Shown here one piece after another: positions 55,660 to 64,000 of a DNA stretch of 64,000 nt; the first letter of the stretch is position 1, and every line of letters begins with the position of its first letter. Position numbers and translations under genes: made by a program. A model generated the notes under the pieces. That model was not told the origin of the DNA. It did no database searches and worked only from the letters and a program-made list of their open reading frames with translations. The DNA is from Edaphobacter sp. (GTDB lineage Bacteria; Acidobacteriota; Terriglobia; Terriglobales; Acidobacteriaceae), in assembly GCF_028283685.1 (NCBI RefSeq), contig NZ_JAPWKF010000002.1, positions 62,001-126,000 of the forward strand, read 5' to 3'.

Positions 55660-58600
55660 ATGAAATGCAGCTGGAATTTCTGGACGCGGTATGTCTGTCT
55701 GATGATGCTGACCGTGGCGCTGGTCAAGCCATCGTTTGCGCAGAACACAACAGCGGATGTCGTCGGTACCGTAACCGACAGCAGCGGTGCCGTCGTGCCC
55801 GGCGCCACCATTGAGCTCACCAATACCGACACGCAGGAGAAGCGTGTTGTGACCTCTGGAGCAGGCGGGGAATATACCTTTACCCTTCTCAAGCCCAGCC
55901 GCTATTCGCTCTCCGTGACGGCCGCCGGCTTCAAGGTTTTTGTGATCAATTCCTTCGCGCTCGCTGCGGGCGATCGTGCGCGTGAAGACTCTCATCTTGA
56001 AATTGGAGGCACCGGCGAAGTTGTGAACGTCGATGCTGCACCGCCTTCGCTTCATACGGATACGTCTGCTCTCATCACGACGGTAACGGAGAAGGCGACC
56101 CAGGAGCTTCCGCTGAATGGCCGCAACTTCATCAACCTCGTGCAGGTGACGCCGGGTGCAACCGAAGGTCTGAACAATGGACTCGCTAGCGGCAATCGTC
56201 CGGACGACCGCCGTCAGACCTCTTCGGTCTCCGTCAACGGACAGGCCGACATGATGAATAACCAGCTCGTTGACGGTATGGACAACAATGAGCGCGTTAT
56301 CGGGTCCATCGGCGTTCGTCCGTCGGTCGACGCTATCCAGGAGGTCAGTGTCCAGACCAACGTCTTTACTGCCGAGGTCGGTCGCTCTGCTGGCGCCATC
56401 ATCAACGTCATCACCAAGTCGGGTACCAACCAGTATCACGGCACGGCGTACGAGTTCTTCCGCAACGATGTGCTTAACGCCAGCCCCTACAAGTTCGGCG
56501 CGAATATTCCCAAGCCAAAGTACCGGCAGAACCAGTTTGGCGGCAGCCTTGGCGGGCCGATCATCAAGGACAAGACCTTCTTCTTCGCCGATTATGAAGG
56601 GCTGAACATCGTTCGCACACTCAACCCAACGACGACGACGGTCCCCACGCGCTTCGAGCGCAACAATCCCGGCAACTTCACGGATAACCCGGCGATCAAC
56701 AAGATCGTTCCGGCTTCCAGCTTCGACAATATAGGTCAGCAGTACATGGCCCTCTTCCCGTTGCCCACCAACGATGGTGTCCTTTCCGGCAACTACGTTG
56801 GCGCGCCACGCAACTCGCAGTTCAATAAGACAGCAGATGGCCGACTTGATCATCGCTTCCGCAACGGCGACCTGGCCTATCTTCGCTACACCTACAACGC
56901 GGTCGACACGAATATCGGATCGCTCTTTCCGCTAACCAATTCGGCTGCCGGGCAGATCTATCCCGGCGGTAACCTCGGCAGCTATCCCGGCCCTGCGCAG
57001 ACACGAGCGCATCAGGCGCAATTGAACTATATACACAGCTTTACGCCGAACCTCCTGCTCGAGCTGAAGGCCGGTTACACGTTGCTCGACAACGCACAGT
57101 ATCCGTTGAACTTCGGCAACGCGATCAATACTGCCATGGGGCAGCCGAATATCAACGTGGACTCCCGCACCGCAGCGCTCTCGGCTGTCACCGTCAATCA
57201 GGGAACGGCCACCACCCTTGGCAACCGGCCTCCCATCATCTACCACGAGAATACTTTTCAATACGAAGGTACCGTGAACTACATCCACGGCAAGCAAGCC
57301 ATCAAGATCGGTGCAGGTCTCATCCGCCGTCAGGACAGCGTCACCCAGACCGACACGGCGAACGGCAACTGGTCTTTCACGGACTTCTCCACGCTGCTTT
57401 CCGGCGACTACATCAACGAAGGCCGCAACGAGATCCTCTTTACGCCGCACAACCGTACCTGGGAGCCACACTTTTTCTTTCAGGACGATGTGCATCTCAC
57501 CTCGCGGCTCACGGTCAACCTCGGTGTTCGTTATGACCTCTTCACGCCGTACACCGAGATCAACAACATCCTGTCGAACTTCGACACCGGTCTTGGAAAG
57601 ATCGTGGTTGCCGGGCAGAACGGCATCGATGGTCACGGCAATATTCGCACCGATTACAGCAACTTCGCACCGCGCATTGGCTTCGCGTACACGCCGGCCG
57701 AAAGGACCGTCATCCGTGGCGGTTTCGGTATGACCTACGCTCCGGAAAACACCACCTCCGGGTCCGCACTCGTCAACCAGCCATTCACGGCAACCTGGGG
57801 AGCTTACACGCCGGATCAGGCATATAACACTGCCGTGGGGCCTCTGTATAACTACTCTCCGGCGGCTGCAACAGCCTTTCGGAAGTTTGCGGGTGGCCTT
57901 CCAAGCCCGGTCCCGAACAGCGCGACGAACCCCAGCGGTACGGTTACGGCGGCCCTTGACCCGCACTTCCGCTCAACCTATATCGAACAGTTCAACCTGA
58001 CGGTGGAGCGCGAGTTCGCAGGTTTCGTAGGCAGCGTCTCCTACGTCGGTCAGCTCGGCCGACGTCTCGCCTACTACCTCAACGACTACAACACGCTCGC
58101 TCCGACGGCCAGCATCTATGCCAACCCGAACGACACGACGACAAATACTCCTGTGATCGCGAACGCCGGGTTCAATTCTCTGAGACGTTTTGCCAGCACG
58201 GTGCCAAACATTACTACAATCCCGTACTACACCAGCAACGGCATCAGCAGCTACCACGCGATGCAGGCTGTGCTAAAGCGCCGCTTCAACAAAGGTCTCG
58301 ATCTTCAGGTCGGCTACACCTGGGCTCGTCTGCTCGATGATGCTGAATCTATCAGCAACAATGGCGGCAATGGCTTCGGTACATCTGCGGAGCTCATCCC
58401 GACGATTGACTACGGCAACGGTAACCTCGACGTGCGTCAGCGTGTCACCATGACCTTCAACTACTCTCTTCCGTTCGGGGAGAGTAAGCATGGCTTCACC
58501 GGTGCGCTGGTCAAGGGATGGCAGGCCAACGGTCTCGTCGTCTGGAATACGGGTATGCCGTTCTCCGTCATCAATACGATCAACCGTACTGGTACCCGTC

Positions 58601-59028
58601 CGAGTGCAGGAACCAGCGATCGACCGAACATGATCGGTAGCGGCAAGACATCGAACCCCAGCGTCAGCCGCTGGTTTGATGTCAACGACTTTGCTTTCCA
58701 GAAAGTTGGCACCATCGGAACAGAACGCCGCAACCAGCTCTACGGCCCTGGGCTGCAGCGCGTCGATCTCTCGTTGTTCAAGAACTTCGATATAACGGAG
58801 CGCTTGAAGCTGGAATTCCGTACCGAGGCTTTCAATGTTCTCAATACGACCCAGTTCGCTAATCCAAATGGGACGCTTTCACTTACGCCTTGCACGGTCT
58901 CCGCGCCATGCTCGGGAACCTATCCGGTGCCTGGATTCCAACCTGTCTCCACCTTTGGCACCATCACGGCAACGGCGAACGCCTACAACCCGCGGCTCAT
59001 TCAGTTTGCGGCTCGTCTGAAGTTCTAA
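55660..59028 (+). CDS. TonB-dependent receptor, Oar-like, with N-terminal carboxypeptidase-regulatory domain
   Basis: The protein of 1122 residues has a signal peptide ending at PSFAQ. The N-terminal domain DVVGTVTDSSGAVVPGATIE is a carboxypeptidase D regulatory-like domain, followed by a plug (QELPLNGRNFINLVQVTPGA, IQEVSVQTNVFTAEVGRSAG, GTNQYHGTAYEFFRNDVLNA). The rest is a 22-strand barrel ending in Phe (QFAARLKF), the usual BAM signal. It imports a bulky substrate across the outer membrane with TonB energy. The ATG at 55660 has GAGGAGG five bases upstream; 32 earlier in-frame codons are disregarded. It is likely the uptake gate of the PQQ/keto-sugar cluster. Confidence 0.93.
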   Translation: MKCSWNFWTRYVCLMMLTVALVKPSFAQNTTADVVGTVTDSSGAVVPGATIELTNTDTQEKRVVTSGAGGEYTFTLLKPSRYSLSVTAAGFKVFVINSFALAAGDRAREDSHLEIGGTGEVVNVDAAPPSLHTDTSALITTVTEKATQELPLNGRNFINLVQVTPGATEGLNNGLASGNRPDDRRQTSSVSVNGQADMMNNQLVDGMDNNERVIGSIGVRPSVDAIQEVSVQTNVFTAEVGRSAGAIINVITKSGTNQYHGTAYEFFRNDVLNASPYKFGANIPKPKYRQNQFGGSLGGPIIKDKTFFFADYEGLNIVRTLNPTTTTVPTRFERNNPGNFTDNPAINKIVPASSFDNIGQQYMALFPLPTNDGVLSGNYVGAPRNSQFNKTADGRLDHRFRNGDLAYLRYTYNAVDTNIGSLFPLTNSAAGQIYPGGNLGSYPGPAQTRAHQAQLNYIHSFTPNLLLELKAGYTLLDNAQYPLNFGNAINTAMGQPNINVDSRTAALSAVTVNQGTATTLGNRPPIIYHENTFQYEGTVNYIHGKQAIKIGAGLIRRQDSVTQTDTANGNWSFTDFSTLLSGDYINEGRNEILFTPHNRTWEPHFFFQDDVHLTSRLTVNLGVRYDLFTPYTEINNILSNFDTGLGKIVVAGQNGIDGHGNIRTDYSNFAPRIGFAYTPAERTVIRGGFGMTYAPENTTSGSALVNQPFTATWGAYTPDQAYNTAVGPLYNYSPAAATAFRKFAGGLPSPVPNSATNPSGTVTAALDPHFRSTYIEQFNLTVEREFAGFVGSVSYVGQLGRRLAYYLNDYNTLAPTASIYANPNDTTTNTPVIANAGFNSLRRFASTVPNITTIPYYTSNGISSYHAMQAVLKRRFNKGLDLQVGYTWARLLDDAESISNNGGNGFGTSAELIPTIDYGNGNLDVRQRVTMTFNYSLPFGESKHGFTGALVKGWQANGLVVWNTGMPFSVINTINRTGTRPSAGTSDRPNMIGSGKTSNPSVSRWFDVNDFAFQKVGTIGTERRNQLYGPGLQRVDLSLFKNFDITERLKLEFRTEAFNVLNTTQFANPNGTLSLTPCTVSAPCSGTYPVPGFQPVSTFGTITATANAYNPRLIQFAARLKF

Positions 59029-59047
59029 CCGGGCGCAATCGCGAAGG

Positions 59048-59082
59048 GGGCATCCCATGCTGCATGGGATGCCCTTCACTTT
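59048..59082 (+). terminator. Strong intrinsic terminator after the TonB receptor gene
   Basis: Perfect 12-bp stem GGGCATCCCATG / CATGGGATGCCC with a CTG loop followed by TTCACTTT, 20 bases after the stop codon. Confidence 0.85.
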
Positions 59083-59141
59083 GCTGCGGAAATTTACCCG
59101 GGCCTTACCCGGTGTGCGTGCAATAAGAGAAAATACATCTG

Positions 59142-60125
59142 ATGAAGTTTGCACTGCTTGGCTATGGATTTATGGGCGGCGCTCACCTGGCGGCGCTGCA
59201 GCGGATCGAAGGTGTCACGGTGAAAGCGGTCGCCTCGCGCACCCGTCCATCAAACGATGGTCCCACGCGCGGCAACCTGGATCTAGCGAGCGGACCGCTC
59301 CCTGACGACGTCTTGTGGACTCCCGATTGGCAGGCAGTCCTTGCTGATCCTGAGATTGACGCTGTGGACATCTGTCTGCCAACCGACATGCACCGCGAGA
59401 CCGTGTTAGCGGCTTTCGCCGCGGGAAAGCATGTTCTGTGTGAGAAGCCGATGGCTCTTACCTTGTCCGATTGTGAGGATCTGATGGCGGCGGCGGCGCA
59501 AAGCCGCCGGGTCTTCATGGTCGGCCAGGTTCTGCGCTTCATGTACCCCTATCGTTACGCTGCACAGTTTTTGGGTGAAGCCGGACGAGATAATGTGCAG
59601 CGCTGCACGCTGCGCCGAAGCACCGGATATCCGCAGTGGGGTGGTTGGCTGACGCAGAGCGAACGGAGCGGCGGCGCAATCCTCGATCTGCTCAGCCACG
59701 ATATCGATCAGGCGCTCTCGCTCTTCGGCCCCCCCGTTTCGCTACAGGCCGACAGTGTTGGCCCCGTTGACACCATGCGGGGCGTGCTGCGATACGGTGC
59801 TGGAACGGAGGTTGTTGTGGAGGGTGGATGGTTTTCGTCAGAGACGCCGTTTTCGGCGAGCTTTGAGATCGAGGCAGCAGGCGAGCGGCTCGACTATCGT
59901 GACAATCTGATGACGCGTACAAACCGACATGGGGAGACGACCACCGTTGCCATCCCTGAGCACGACCCGTACTTTGACGAAATTGCATACTTCGTAGACT
60001 GCTGCCGGAATAATCAGGCGCCGGCGCGATGTCTTCCGGCAGAGTCGGCGCTGGCCGTCGAACTCTCGCTTCAACTCAAAGCCTCACGAGACGCAGGTGG
60101 AAGGGAACTGAAATGGCAGAGGTAG
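59142..60125 (+). CDS. Gfo/Idh/MocA-family NAD(P)-dependent sugar dehydrogenase
   Basis: The 327-residue cytoplasmic enzyme has an N-terminal Rossmann motif (FALLGYGFMGGAHLAAL), followed by VDICLPTDMHRETVLAAFAAGK and the family's HVLCEKPMALT with the catalytic/structural Lys. The C-terminal alpha/beta domain has a GGAILDLLSHDIDQALSLFG His-Asp element. It oxidises or reduces a hydroxyl of a sugar or cyclitol; members act on 3-keto-glycosides and inositols. It overlaps the next gene by 13 bases and lacks a Tat signal, so it acts inside the cell. Confidence 0.92.
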   Translation: MKFALLGYGFMGGAHLAALQRIEGVTVKAVASRTRPSNDGPTRGNLDLASGPLPDDVLWTPDWQAVLADPEIDAVDICLPTDMHRETVLAAFAAGKHVLCEKPMALTLSDCEDLMAAAAQSRRVFMVGQVLRFMYPYRYAAQFLGEAGRDNVQRCTLRRSTGYPQWGGWLTQSERSGGAILDLLSHDIDQALSLFGPPVSLQADSVGPVDTMRGVLRYGAGTEVVVEGGWFSSETPFSASFEIEAAGERLDYRDNLMTRTNRHGETTTVAIPEHDPYFDEIAYFVDCCRNNQAPARCLPAESALAVELSLQLKASRDAGGRELKWQR

Positions 60126-60964
60126 CACCGATGGAGATTGGGCTGGTGATCTGGGCAGAATCAACTGCCGAAGTGACGTTGAAGCAGGTGGCAGATTATG
60201 GATTGCGCGTCATTCAGCTCGGGATCCCGCCTGCGGTCGATTGTGCTGCAGCGGTCGTTTCGTGGAAGCAGTCGCTCGCAGCAGCTCCTCAGGTCGTGAT
60301 CACGAGCGCGGTCTGCTGCTATGAGGGCGAAGATTATTCCGACCTCGCTACCGTGCATGAATCCGTAGGCTTCACCACACCCAGGTATCGTCCGGAACGC
60401 ATCGCCCGCACACGCGAGATCGCAGACTTCGCGCACGGCCTCGGCATTGAAGCCGTCTCCTGCCATATCGGCTTCATTCCAGAGGATCCCGAAGACGCGC
60501 TTTACGCTGAGTTGATTGAAGTGACACGGACGTTGTGCGATGGGACCTCGGTCAACGGCCAGAACTTTGTGCTCGAGACCGGTCAGGAGTCTGCTGAGGT
60601 CCTGTTGCGGTTCATCGCGGATGTCGGTCGATCTAATCTCAAGATCAACTTTGATCCGGCCAACATGATTCTTTACGGATCAGGTGATCCGCTGGCAGCC
60701 CTCGCCTTGCTGCAGAAGCATGTTGTATCAGTGCACTGCAAGGACGGCACATCGCCCGTTGCGGGAAGCGGCTCGCTCGGCAAGGAATGTGCGCTGGGAG
60801 ACGGCGAGGTCGACTTCCCGGGATTCCTCAGTCTGTTGCAACAGATTGGCTATACCGATTCGCTCACGATCGAGAGGGAAGAGCCAGATCAGCAGCGAAA
60901 GGTCGCGGATGTCTTCCTGGCCATCGAACGGCTCAAGATGTGGAAGCAGTCCATCGGCCTTTAG
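60113..60964 (+). CDS. Sugar phosphate isomerase/epimerase-family TIM-barrel protein
   Basis: The 283-residue cytoplasmic protein has the xylose-isomerase-like TIM barrel. Probable metal ligands are Glu in FVLETGQES, Asp in NFDPANMILYGSGD, His in VVSVHCKDG and Glu in SLTIEREEP. The start at 60113 has AAGGGA upstream and overlaps the dehydrogenase gene by 13 bases, so the two are coupled. Pairs of a Gfo/Idh dehydrogenase and such a TIM-barrel enzyme are common in inositol and keto-sugar catabolism. The exact reaction is unknown. A strong terminator follows 28 bases later. Confidence 0.9.
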   Translation: MAEVAPMEIGLVIWAESTAEVTLKQVADYGLRVIQLGIPPAVDCAAAVVSWKQSLAAAPQVVITSAVCCYEGEDYSDLATVHESVGFTTPRYRPERIARTREIADFAHGLGIEAVSCHIGFIPEDPEDALYAELIEVTRTLCDGTSVNGQNFVLETGQESAEVLLRFIADVGRSNLKINFDPANMILYGSGDPLAALALLQKHVVSVHCKDGTSPVAGSGSLGKECALGDGEVDFPGFLSLLQQIGYTDSLTIEREEPDQQRKVADVFLAIERLKMWKQSIGL

Positions 60965-60992
60965 GAAGACGGCAGAAGGTCCTTAAATCGCT

Positions 60993-61026
60993 GAGCGGTC
61001 CTCTTACGCAGAGGGCCGCTCTTTTG
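60993..61026 (+). terminator. Intrinsic terminator closing the dehydrogenase/isomerase pair
   Basis: Twelve-bp stem GAGCGGTCCTCT / AGAGGGCCGCTC with one G-T wobble and loop TACGC, followed by TTTT. It is located between convergent genes. Confidence 0.88.
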
Positions 61027-61033
61027 CGTCCTA

Positions 61034-62287
61034 TCAGCGGCGAACGCTGTCGAGTTCCTTTGGTTCGTTGGCAAGAAACGCCAATGTCCCCAGAAATACG
61101 AGTCCTGCAAAAAGCTCGTAGCTGACAAGGACAGACCAGCGTGTGTTTGCAAGAGAACTCAAGGATGGAATGGAGAGAGCGAGCAGGAAGAAAGATGCTT
61201 CGAGTCCAAGCAGGAGTGCTCTGCTGCCGCGATATAAAAAGACTGCGATGCAGTAAATCCCCGCAGGAAAGAAGTAGCCGTAATGATGTTCCCACGCGAT
61301 CGGGGACGCAACCGTAACAATCAGCCCGAAGAACAGAAAGTCCAGCGTACTGTCGCGCCACCGGCGAACCATCGGGAGAAGCAGGGCAAGAGCCATCAAC
61401 AGCGCAGAAGACAGCACGGTTCCGAGATACACAATGCGGTTATAGGGTGGGAAGTTGACAGCATCAAAGGTCAGGCTATCCCCGGTGTGGAGGAGACGCT
61501 GCAACAACCCATTGACGGATTGATTCGGGTAGTACACCTCTCCGTGATGGCTGAGATAGCTGATAACGGCCAGATATTCGATCTCGTTGTGCCAGCCGAA
61601 CAATAGGATCGTTACCACCTGCGTGATTGCGACGACGCCCAGCATCGTTATGAAGAAGGGCCAGCGGCGCCGCAAAGCGGCCCAAAGCAGAAAAACCCCC
61701 AACTGAGGCTTGAACACACAAACGAGACCAATGCACGCCCCACTCAGCCTCTCACCGCCACGCATCCAGAAATACAGGGCAAGAGCCCAGAGGAAGATGA
61801 GAAACGCCTGGATTTGTCCAAGTGCGCTTGCCTGGGTCACTGGGTAGAACAGGAGGCCTACCGCCGCAATCCACACGCGGATAAGCACCTTTTCGCTGGG
61901 CGAGAGCGACTTTTTCAGGGGAGTTGCCAGCAGGAAAATCTCGCCGCATAGCAGCAGGGTGGCCGGGAAGCTCAGAAGCGAAAGAATTTTGAGCGTGAGC
62001 TCTCCATAAAGGCCGAATGGAACGGTCACCTTGTAAAGCAGCAGAGAAGACATCGGGTACTGAAACTTTGCAACATGCTGAAACAAGACGGTCTCGTAGA
62101 CTGCTTTGCCAGCGCGCAAAGCCTCCCATCCGAAGTCCATGCAGGTGGAAGAGTCATTGTTCAAGCGGCCAAGAACGATATGACCTAAAGCATGAACCTC
62201 GCTCCCCTGTGGATGAACGCCCCAGAGGGTCAGGGTCACAACCAATAGCAGGAGAGATAGAGCGGCTAACCTTTTACCAGGTGGCAT
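61034..62287 (-). CDS. GT87-type (DUF2029) membrane mannosyltransferase-like protein
   Basis: The 417-residue integral membrane protein has about ten helices. CMDFGWEALRAGKAVYE contains an early Asp typical of GT-C enzymes. SALGQIQAFLIFLWALALYF, GLVCVFKPQLGVFLLWAALR and PNQSVNGLLQRLL are marks of the DUF2029/GT87 group. These enzymes add a sugar from a polyprenyl-phosphate donor to an acceptor on the outer face of the inner membrane. No polysaccharide-synthesis genes are adjacent, so the acceptor is unknown. Confidence 0.85.
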   Translation of the reverse strand: MPPGKRLAALSLLLLVVTLTLWGVHPQGSEVHALGHIVLGRLNNDSSTCMDFGWEALRAGKAVYETVLFQHVAKFQYPMSSLLLYKVTVPFGLYGELTLKILSLLSFPATLLLCGEIFLLATPLKKSLSPSEKVLIRVWIAAVGLLFYPVTQASALGQIQAFLIFLWALALYFWMRGGERLSGACIGLVCVFKPQLGVFLLWAALRRRWPFFITMLGVVAITQVVTILLFGWHNEIEYLAVISYLSHHGEVYYPNQSVNGLLQRLLHTGDSLTFDAVNFPPYNRIVYLGTVLSSALLMALALLLPMVRRWRDSTLDFLFFGLIVTVASPIAWEHHYGYFFPAGIYCIAVFLYRGSRALLLGLEASFFLLALSIPSLSSLANTRWSVLVSYELFAGLVFLGTLAFLANEPKELDSVRR

Positions 62288-62847
62288 TTCTTAGAATGTT
62301 ACCTAAGTTTGTAGCCTTTATCGTTTTAGTTTTCGTCTATTGCTTAGCTGAAGCCGCACATCTACGCATTCGCCATGTTAATTAAGAGGCCTTCTCCTCC
62401 ACTCTTGATGCTGATAGATGCAGATCGGCCATTAGGGGAGAGCTGGCAGACGAGTCGCAGGTAGTAGAGGCCAATGGCGAATTGGCATATTACTTCCCGC
62501 GCCGGAAGCGAGTGCGGTAGACAAACCTGCATGAATATAGGTGAAGCTTCATCGCCAATCAGGCGGCAATCTCAGGCGTACATATTCTCTGTTGCCTGCG
62601 CTTTCGGTGCCCTAAGCAGCGCATCGAAAGCTGAATGCTTGTCGACGCAGTCTAGCCGTCGATGAGGCGGGCACGGCCTTCAGTCCACAGGTGAAAGAGA
62701 TCGTTATTATCGCGTGCAACGTGAGCAAGCCCGGATCATCTTCTGGAAGATACACGGCAGATGCAGCGTGTTGCCGCCGAGGTCAGGCGACCATGACGCA
62801 GATGAAATGACAGATGTTTTGGCCGACACGCATCTATTCTTGTCTTC
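62288..62847. other. 560 bases without an intact gene
   Basis: Short minus-strand stretches look protein-like but are interrupted. One is an IGLYYLRLVCQL-like piece around 62385-62490, which recalls the last helix of a histidine-kinase ATPase domain. Another is an ARDNNDLFHLWTEGRARL-like piece around 62660-62730. They are probably decayed gene debris. No RNA gene or repeat is evident. Confidence 0.4.
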
Positions 62848-63438
62848 TCAGTGAAAATGGTAAGCCACACCGATTGTTAGTGCCTGAGGATTTGGCGTCC
62901 TTAGCGGCACGTTTATCCATTTTTGCCACTCGTAGTCAGCGCGTAGATTGATGGATCGCGAAAGATGATAGTCCAGGCCGCCACCTATACCCATGAGGTT
63001 GAAGCTTAGAGTCGCTGACCCGCTTGGATAATCATAGACTCCCCGTCCATACGAGACTCGGCCATAAGGGATAAAGCGGTAGCGGCGCGTGAGGATATAC
63101 CGTCCTCCGACTTCGTACGTCGTCTGCTTCCCACCATTTCCCGAGCCGTTGAGGTGGTGAAAGTTGAACTCGACACCGATGTGAGGCCTGAAGTCTGCCG
63201 CAAGATACGCTCCACCACCAAGCAGATTGACCTTTCGCGTCAGATCGCTGAGTGGCGCTGGATTGCCCTGAGTATCCCAGGGTAGATAGTTGGATCGGCC
63301 AATCGAGAACGATCCGCCTGCTTGGAGATCGAGTTTCTGTATCGCCGTGTATTCGGCCTGGCCATACATCGGATGTGCCCGGAGCATAACGTACAGAACC
63401 ATAAGCACGGCTCCGAAGCTGAGTCTGTTCTTGTCCAT
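62848..63438 (-). CDS. Small outer-membrane beta-barrel protein (OmpA/OmpW-like)
   Basis: The protein of 196 residues has a signal peptide (LSFGAVLMVLYVMLRAHPMYGQ). Alternating strands ending in a His-Phe-His tail (LTIGVAYHFH) fit an eight-stranded barrel: VNLLGGGAYLAADFRPHIGVE, YEVGGRYILTRRYRFIPYGR, NLMGIGGGLDYHLSRSINLR and ADYEWQKWINVP. The ATG at 63438 is chosen to place the signal peptide at the N-terminus; the open frame runs 57 codons further upstream with no support. No function beyond an outer-membrane barrel can be given. It is divergent from the secreted protein gene at the window end. Confidence 0.82.
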   Translation of the reverse strand: MDKNRLSFGAVLMVLYVMLRAHPMYGQAEYTAIQKLDLQAGGSFSIGRSNYLPWDTQGNPAPLSDLTRKVNLLGGGAYLAADFRPHIGVEFNFHHLNGSGNGGKQTTYEVGGRYILTRRYRFIPYGRVSYGRGVYDYPSGSATLSFNLMGIGGGLDYHLSRSINLRADYEWQKWINVPLRTPNPQALTIGVAYHFH

Positions 63439-63597
63439 TCGACGTAATAGACGCCATCGATCATCTGGAAGATTACATGGCTGCATAATCTTGCCTGCAT
63501 GTAGTCCTGACGTCGAAAGTTGTCGTCTCCAGAGACAAACGATGTTCATGCAGTAAAGGCACCATTGCGTACGCAGTGGTCTCCGACGAGGATTTTT

Positions 63598-64000
63598 TTG
63601 AGGCGCCATTCAGTTCTATACGCGAGATATCTACTGTTCGCAGTTGCGTTGATGTTTTGTTTGTCAGCGCGCGCTCAAACCTCGGTCTCGATCCACAGCA
63701 TCATGACGACGACGGGCACGTATCCTCTGCCGGATTCGCCATATCTCTATTCGCACTACGGCAGCGAGGTCTCTGTGACCGGCGTTGTCGTCGGTGTCAT
63801 GTCCTCGGGCGACTTCACTGGCACTATCTATATCTCAGAGCCCTCCGGCGATTGGGATAGCCTTCAGGCAACAGCCGAGGGGATGCCCATCTTTGCCCTG
63901 CAGTCGCTTAATAGCTCCTGCGCCGTAGTGGGAGCCTCGGTCACCGTGGTGGGTAAGATCGTCGAAGCAAACTCTATCGTTAGCACTGCGATTACTGCGG
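63598..64000 (+). CDS. 5' end of a secreted protein of unknown function (runs off the window)
   Basis: The frame is open from before 63598 to the last base. The start is taken as TTG at 63598 with GAGG 6-7 bases upstream. It gives the signal peptide RRHSVLYARYLLFAVALMF ending at SARAQ. The mature part starts with SVSIHSIMTTTGTYPLPDSP and contains strand-rich text (VSVTGVVVGVMSSGDFTG, IYISEPSGDWDS, VGASVTVVGKIVEANS). This resembles the OB-fold-like opening of extracellular nucleases or large adhesin-like proteins. The C-terminal part is unseen, so function is unknown. Confidence 0.65.
   Translation, partial: MRRHSVLYARYLLFAVALMFCLSARAQTSVSIHSIMTTTGTYPLPDSPYLYSHYGSEVSVTGVVVGVMSSGDFTGTIYISEPSGDWDSLQATAEGMPIFALQSLNSSCAVVGASVTVVGKIVEANSIVSTAITA

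Noticed and set aside
55438..57966. Long minus-strand frames opposite the TonB receptor
   Set aside because: They are Val/Arg/Asp-rich shadows of a beta-barrel gene with strong plus-strand motifs.

Overview
The window looks like a chromosomal segment of an Acidobacteriota bacterium (family Acidobacteriaceae, Terriglobus/Granulicella/Edaphobacter-like). The basis is protein style, not a marker gene. There is a long MacB/FtsX-type permease with the N-terminus typical of acidobacterial 'ADOP' permeases, an Oar-like TonB-dependent receptor with a carboxypeptidase-regulatory N-domain, many secreted sugar-active enzymes, and GC-rich coding. I saw no rRNA, tRNA, CRISPR array, transposase or phage gene.

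Layout. 0-4 kb: the 3' part of a PIG-L/LmbE deacetylase gene and a glutaminase-less GlmS/NagB-II-type SIS isomerase. 4-10 kb: a leftward glycerol operon (glpK-glpD-glpF) behind an M2-family peptidase lipoprotein. 10-20.5 kb: mixed housekeeping and carbohydrate genes: GH28 pectinase with a GntR/FadR-like operator, DUF167 and yggS, an ArsB-type permease, trxB-GNAT, NDH-2, a DUF5060/DUF4038 glycosidase-like protein, an aldo/keto reductase and a metallo-beta-lactamase-fold hydrolase. 20.5-26 kb: YihY protein, sodium:solute symporter, membrane GGDEF protein, an extremely acidic small protein and a D-2-hydroxyacid dehydrogenase. 26-30.5 kb: a pentose module of ROK repressor, a NagC/Mlc-like operator, xylulokinase and an L-fucose/L-arabinose-isomerase-family enzyme. 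30.7-41.2 kb: an export operon of membrane-fusion protein, MacB-type ATPase, small membrane protein, FtsX-like permease, a second ATPase gene that is frameshifted, a TolC protein, and an NtrC-type regulator with its histidine kinase. 41.4-44.4 kb: three overlapping genes for exported redox lipoproteins (di-heme peroxidase, cupredoxin-like protein, YVTN propeller). 44.5-46.8 kb: MFS transporter and LysR regulator.

47.2-61 kb is the most interesting stretch. It holds a di-heme cytochrome c, a PQQ dehydrogenase, a Tat-exported TIM-barrel isomerase/epimerase-like protein, a frameshifted DUF1080 (3-keto-glycoside hydrolase family) gene, a second PQQ dehydrogenase with a built-in cytochrome c domain, a ROK regulator, a TonB-dependent receptor, a Gfo/Idh/MocA dehydrogenase and a second TIM-barrel protein. 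The inferred logic is periplasmic oxidation of a sugar or glycoside by PQQ enzymes feeding electrons to cytochrome c, processing through keto-sugar chemistry, and cytoplasmic redox/epimerisation steps. The substrate cannot be read from the sequence. The last 3 kb hold a GT87-type membrane glycosyltransferase, 560 bases without an intact gene, a small outer-membrane barrel and the 5' end of a secreted protein that runs off the window.

Two genes (ABC ATPase at 35.7 kb, DUF1080 at 51.2 kb) are each split by one apparent extra base. These are either real lesions or assembly errors, and only raw reads can tell. All assignments come from reading motifs and protein style. No database search was run.
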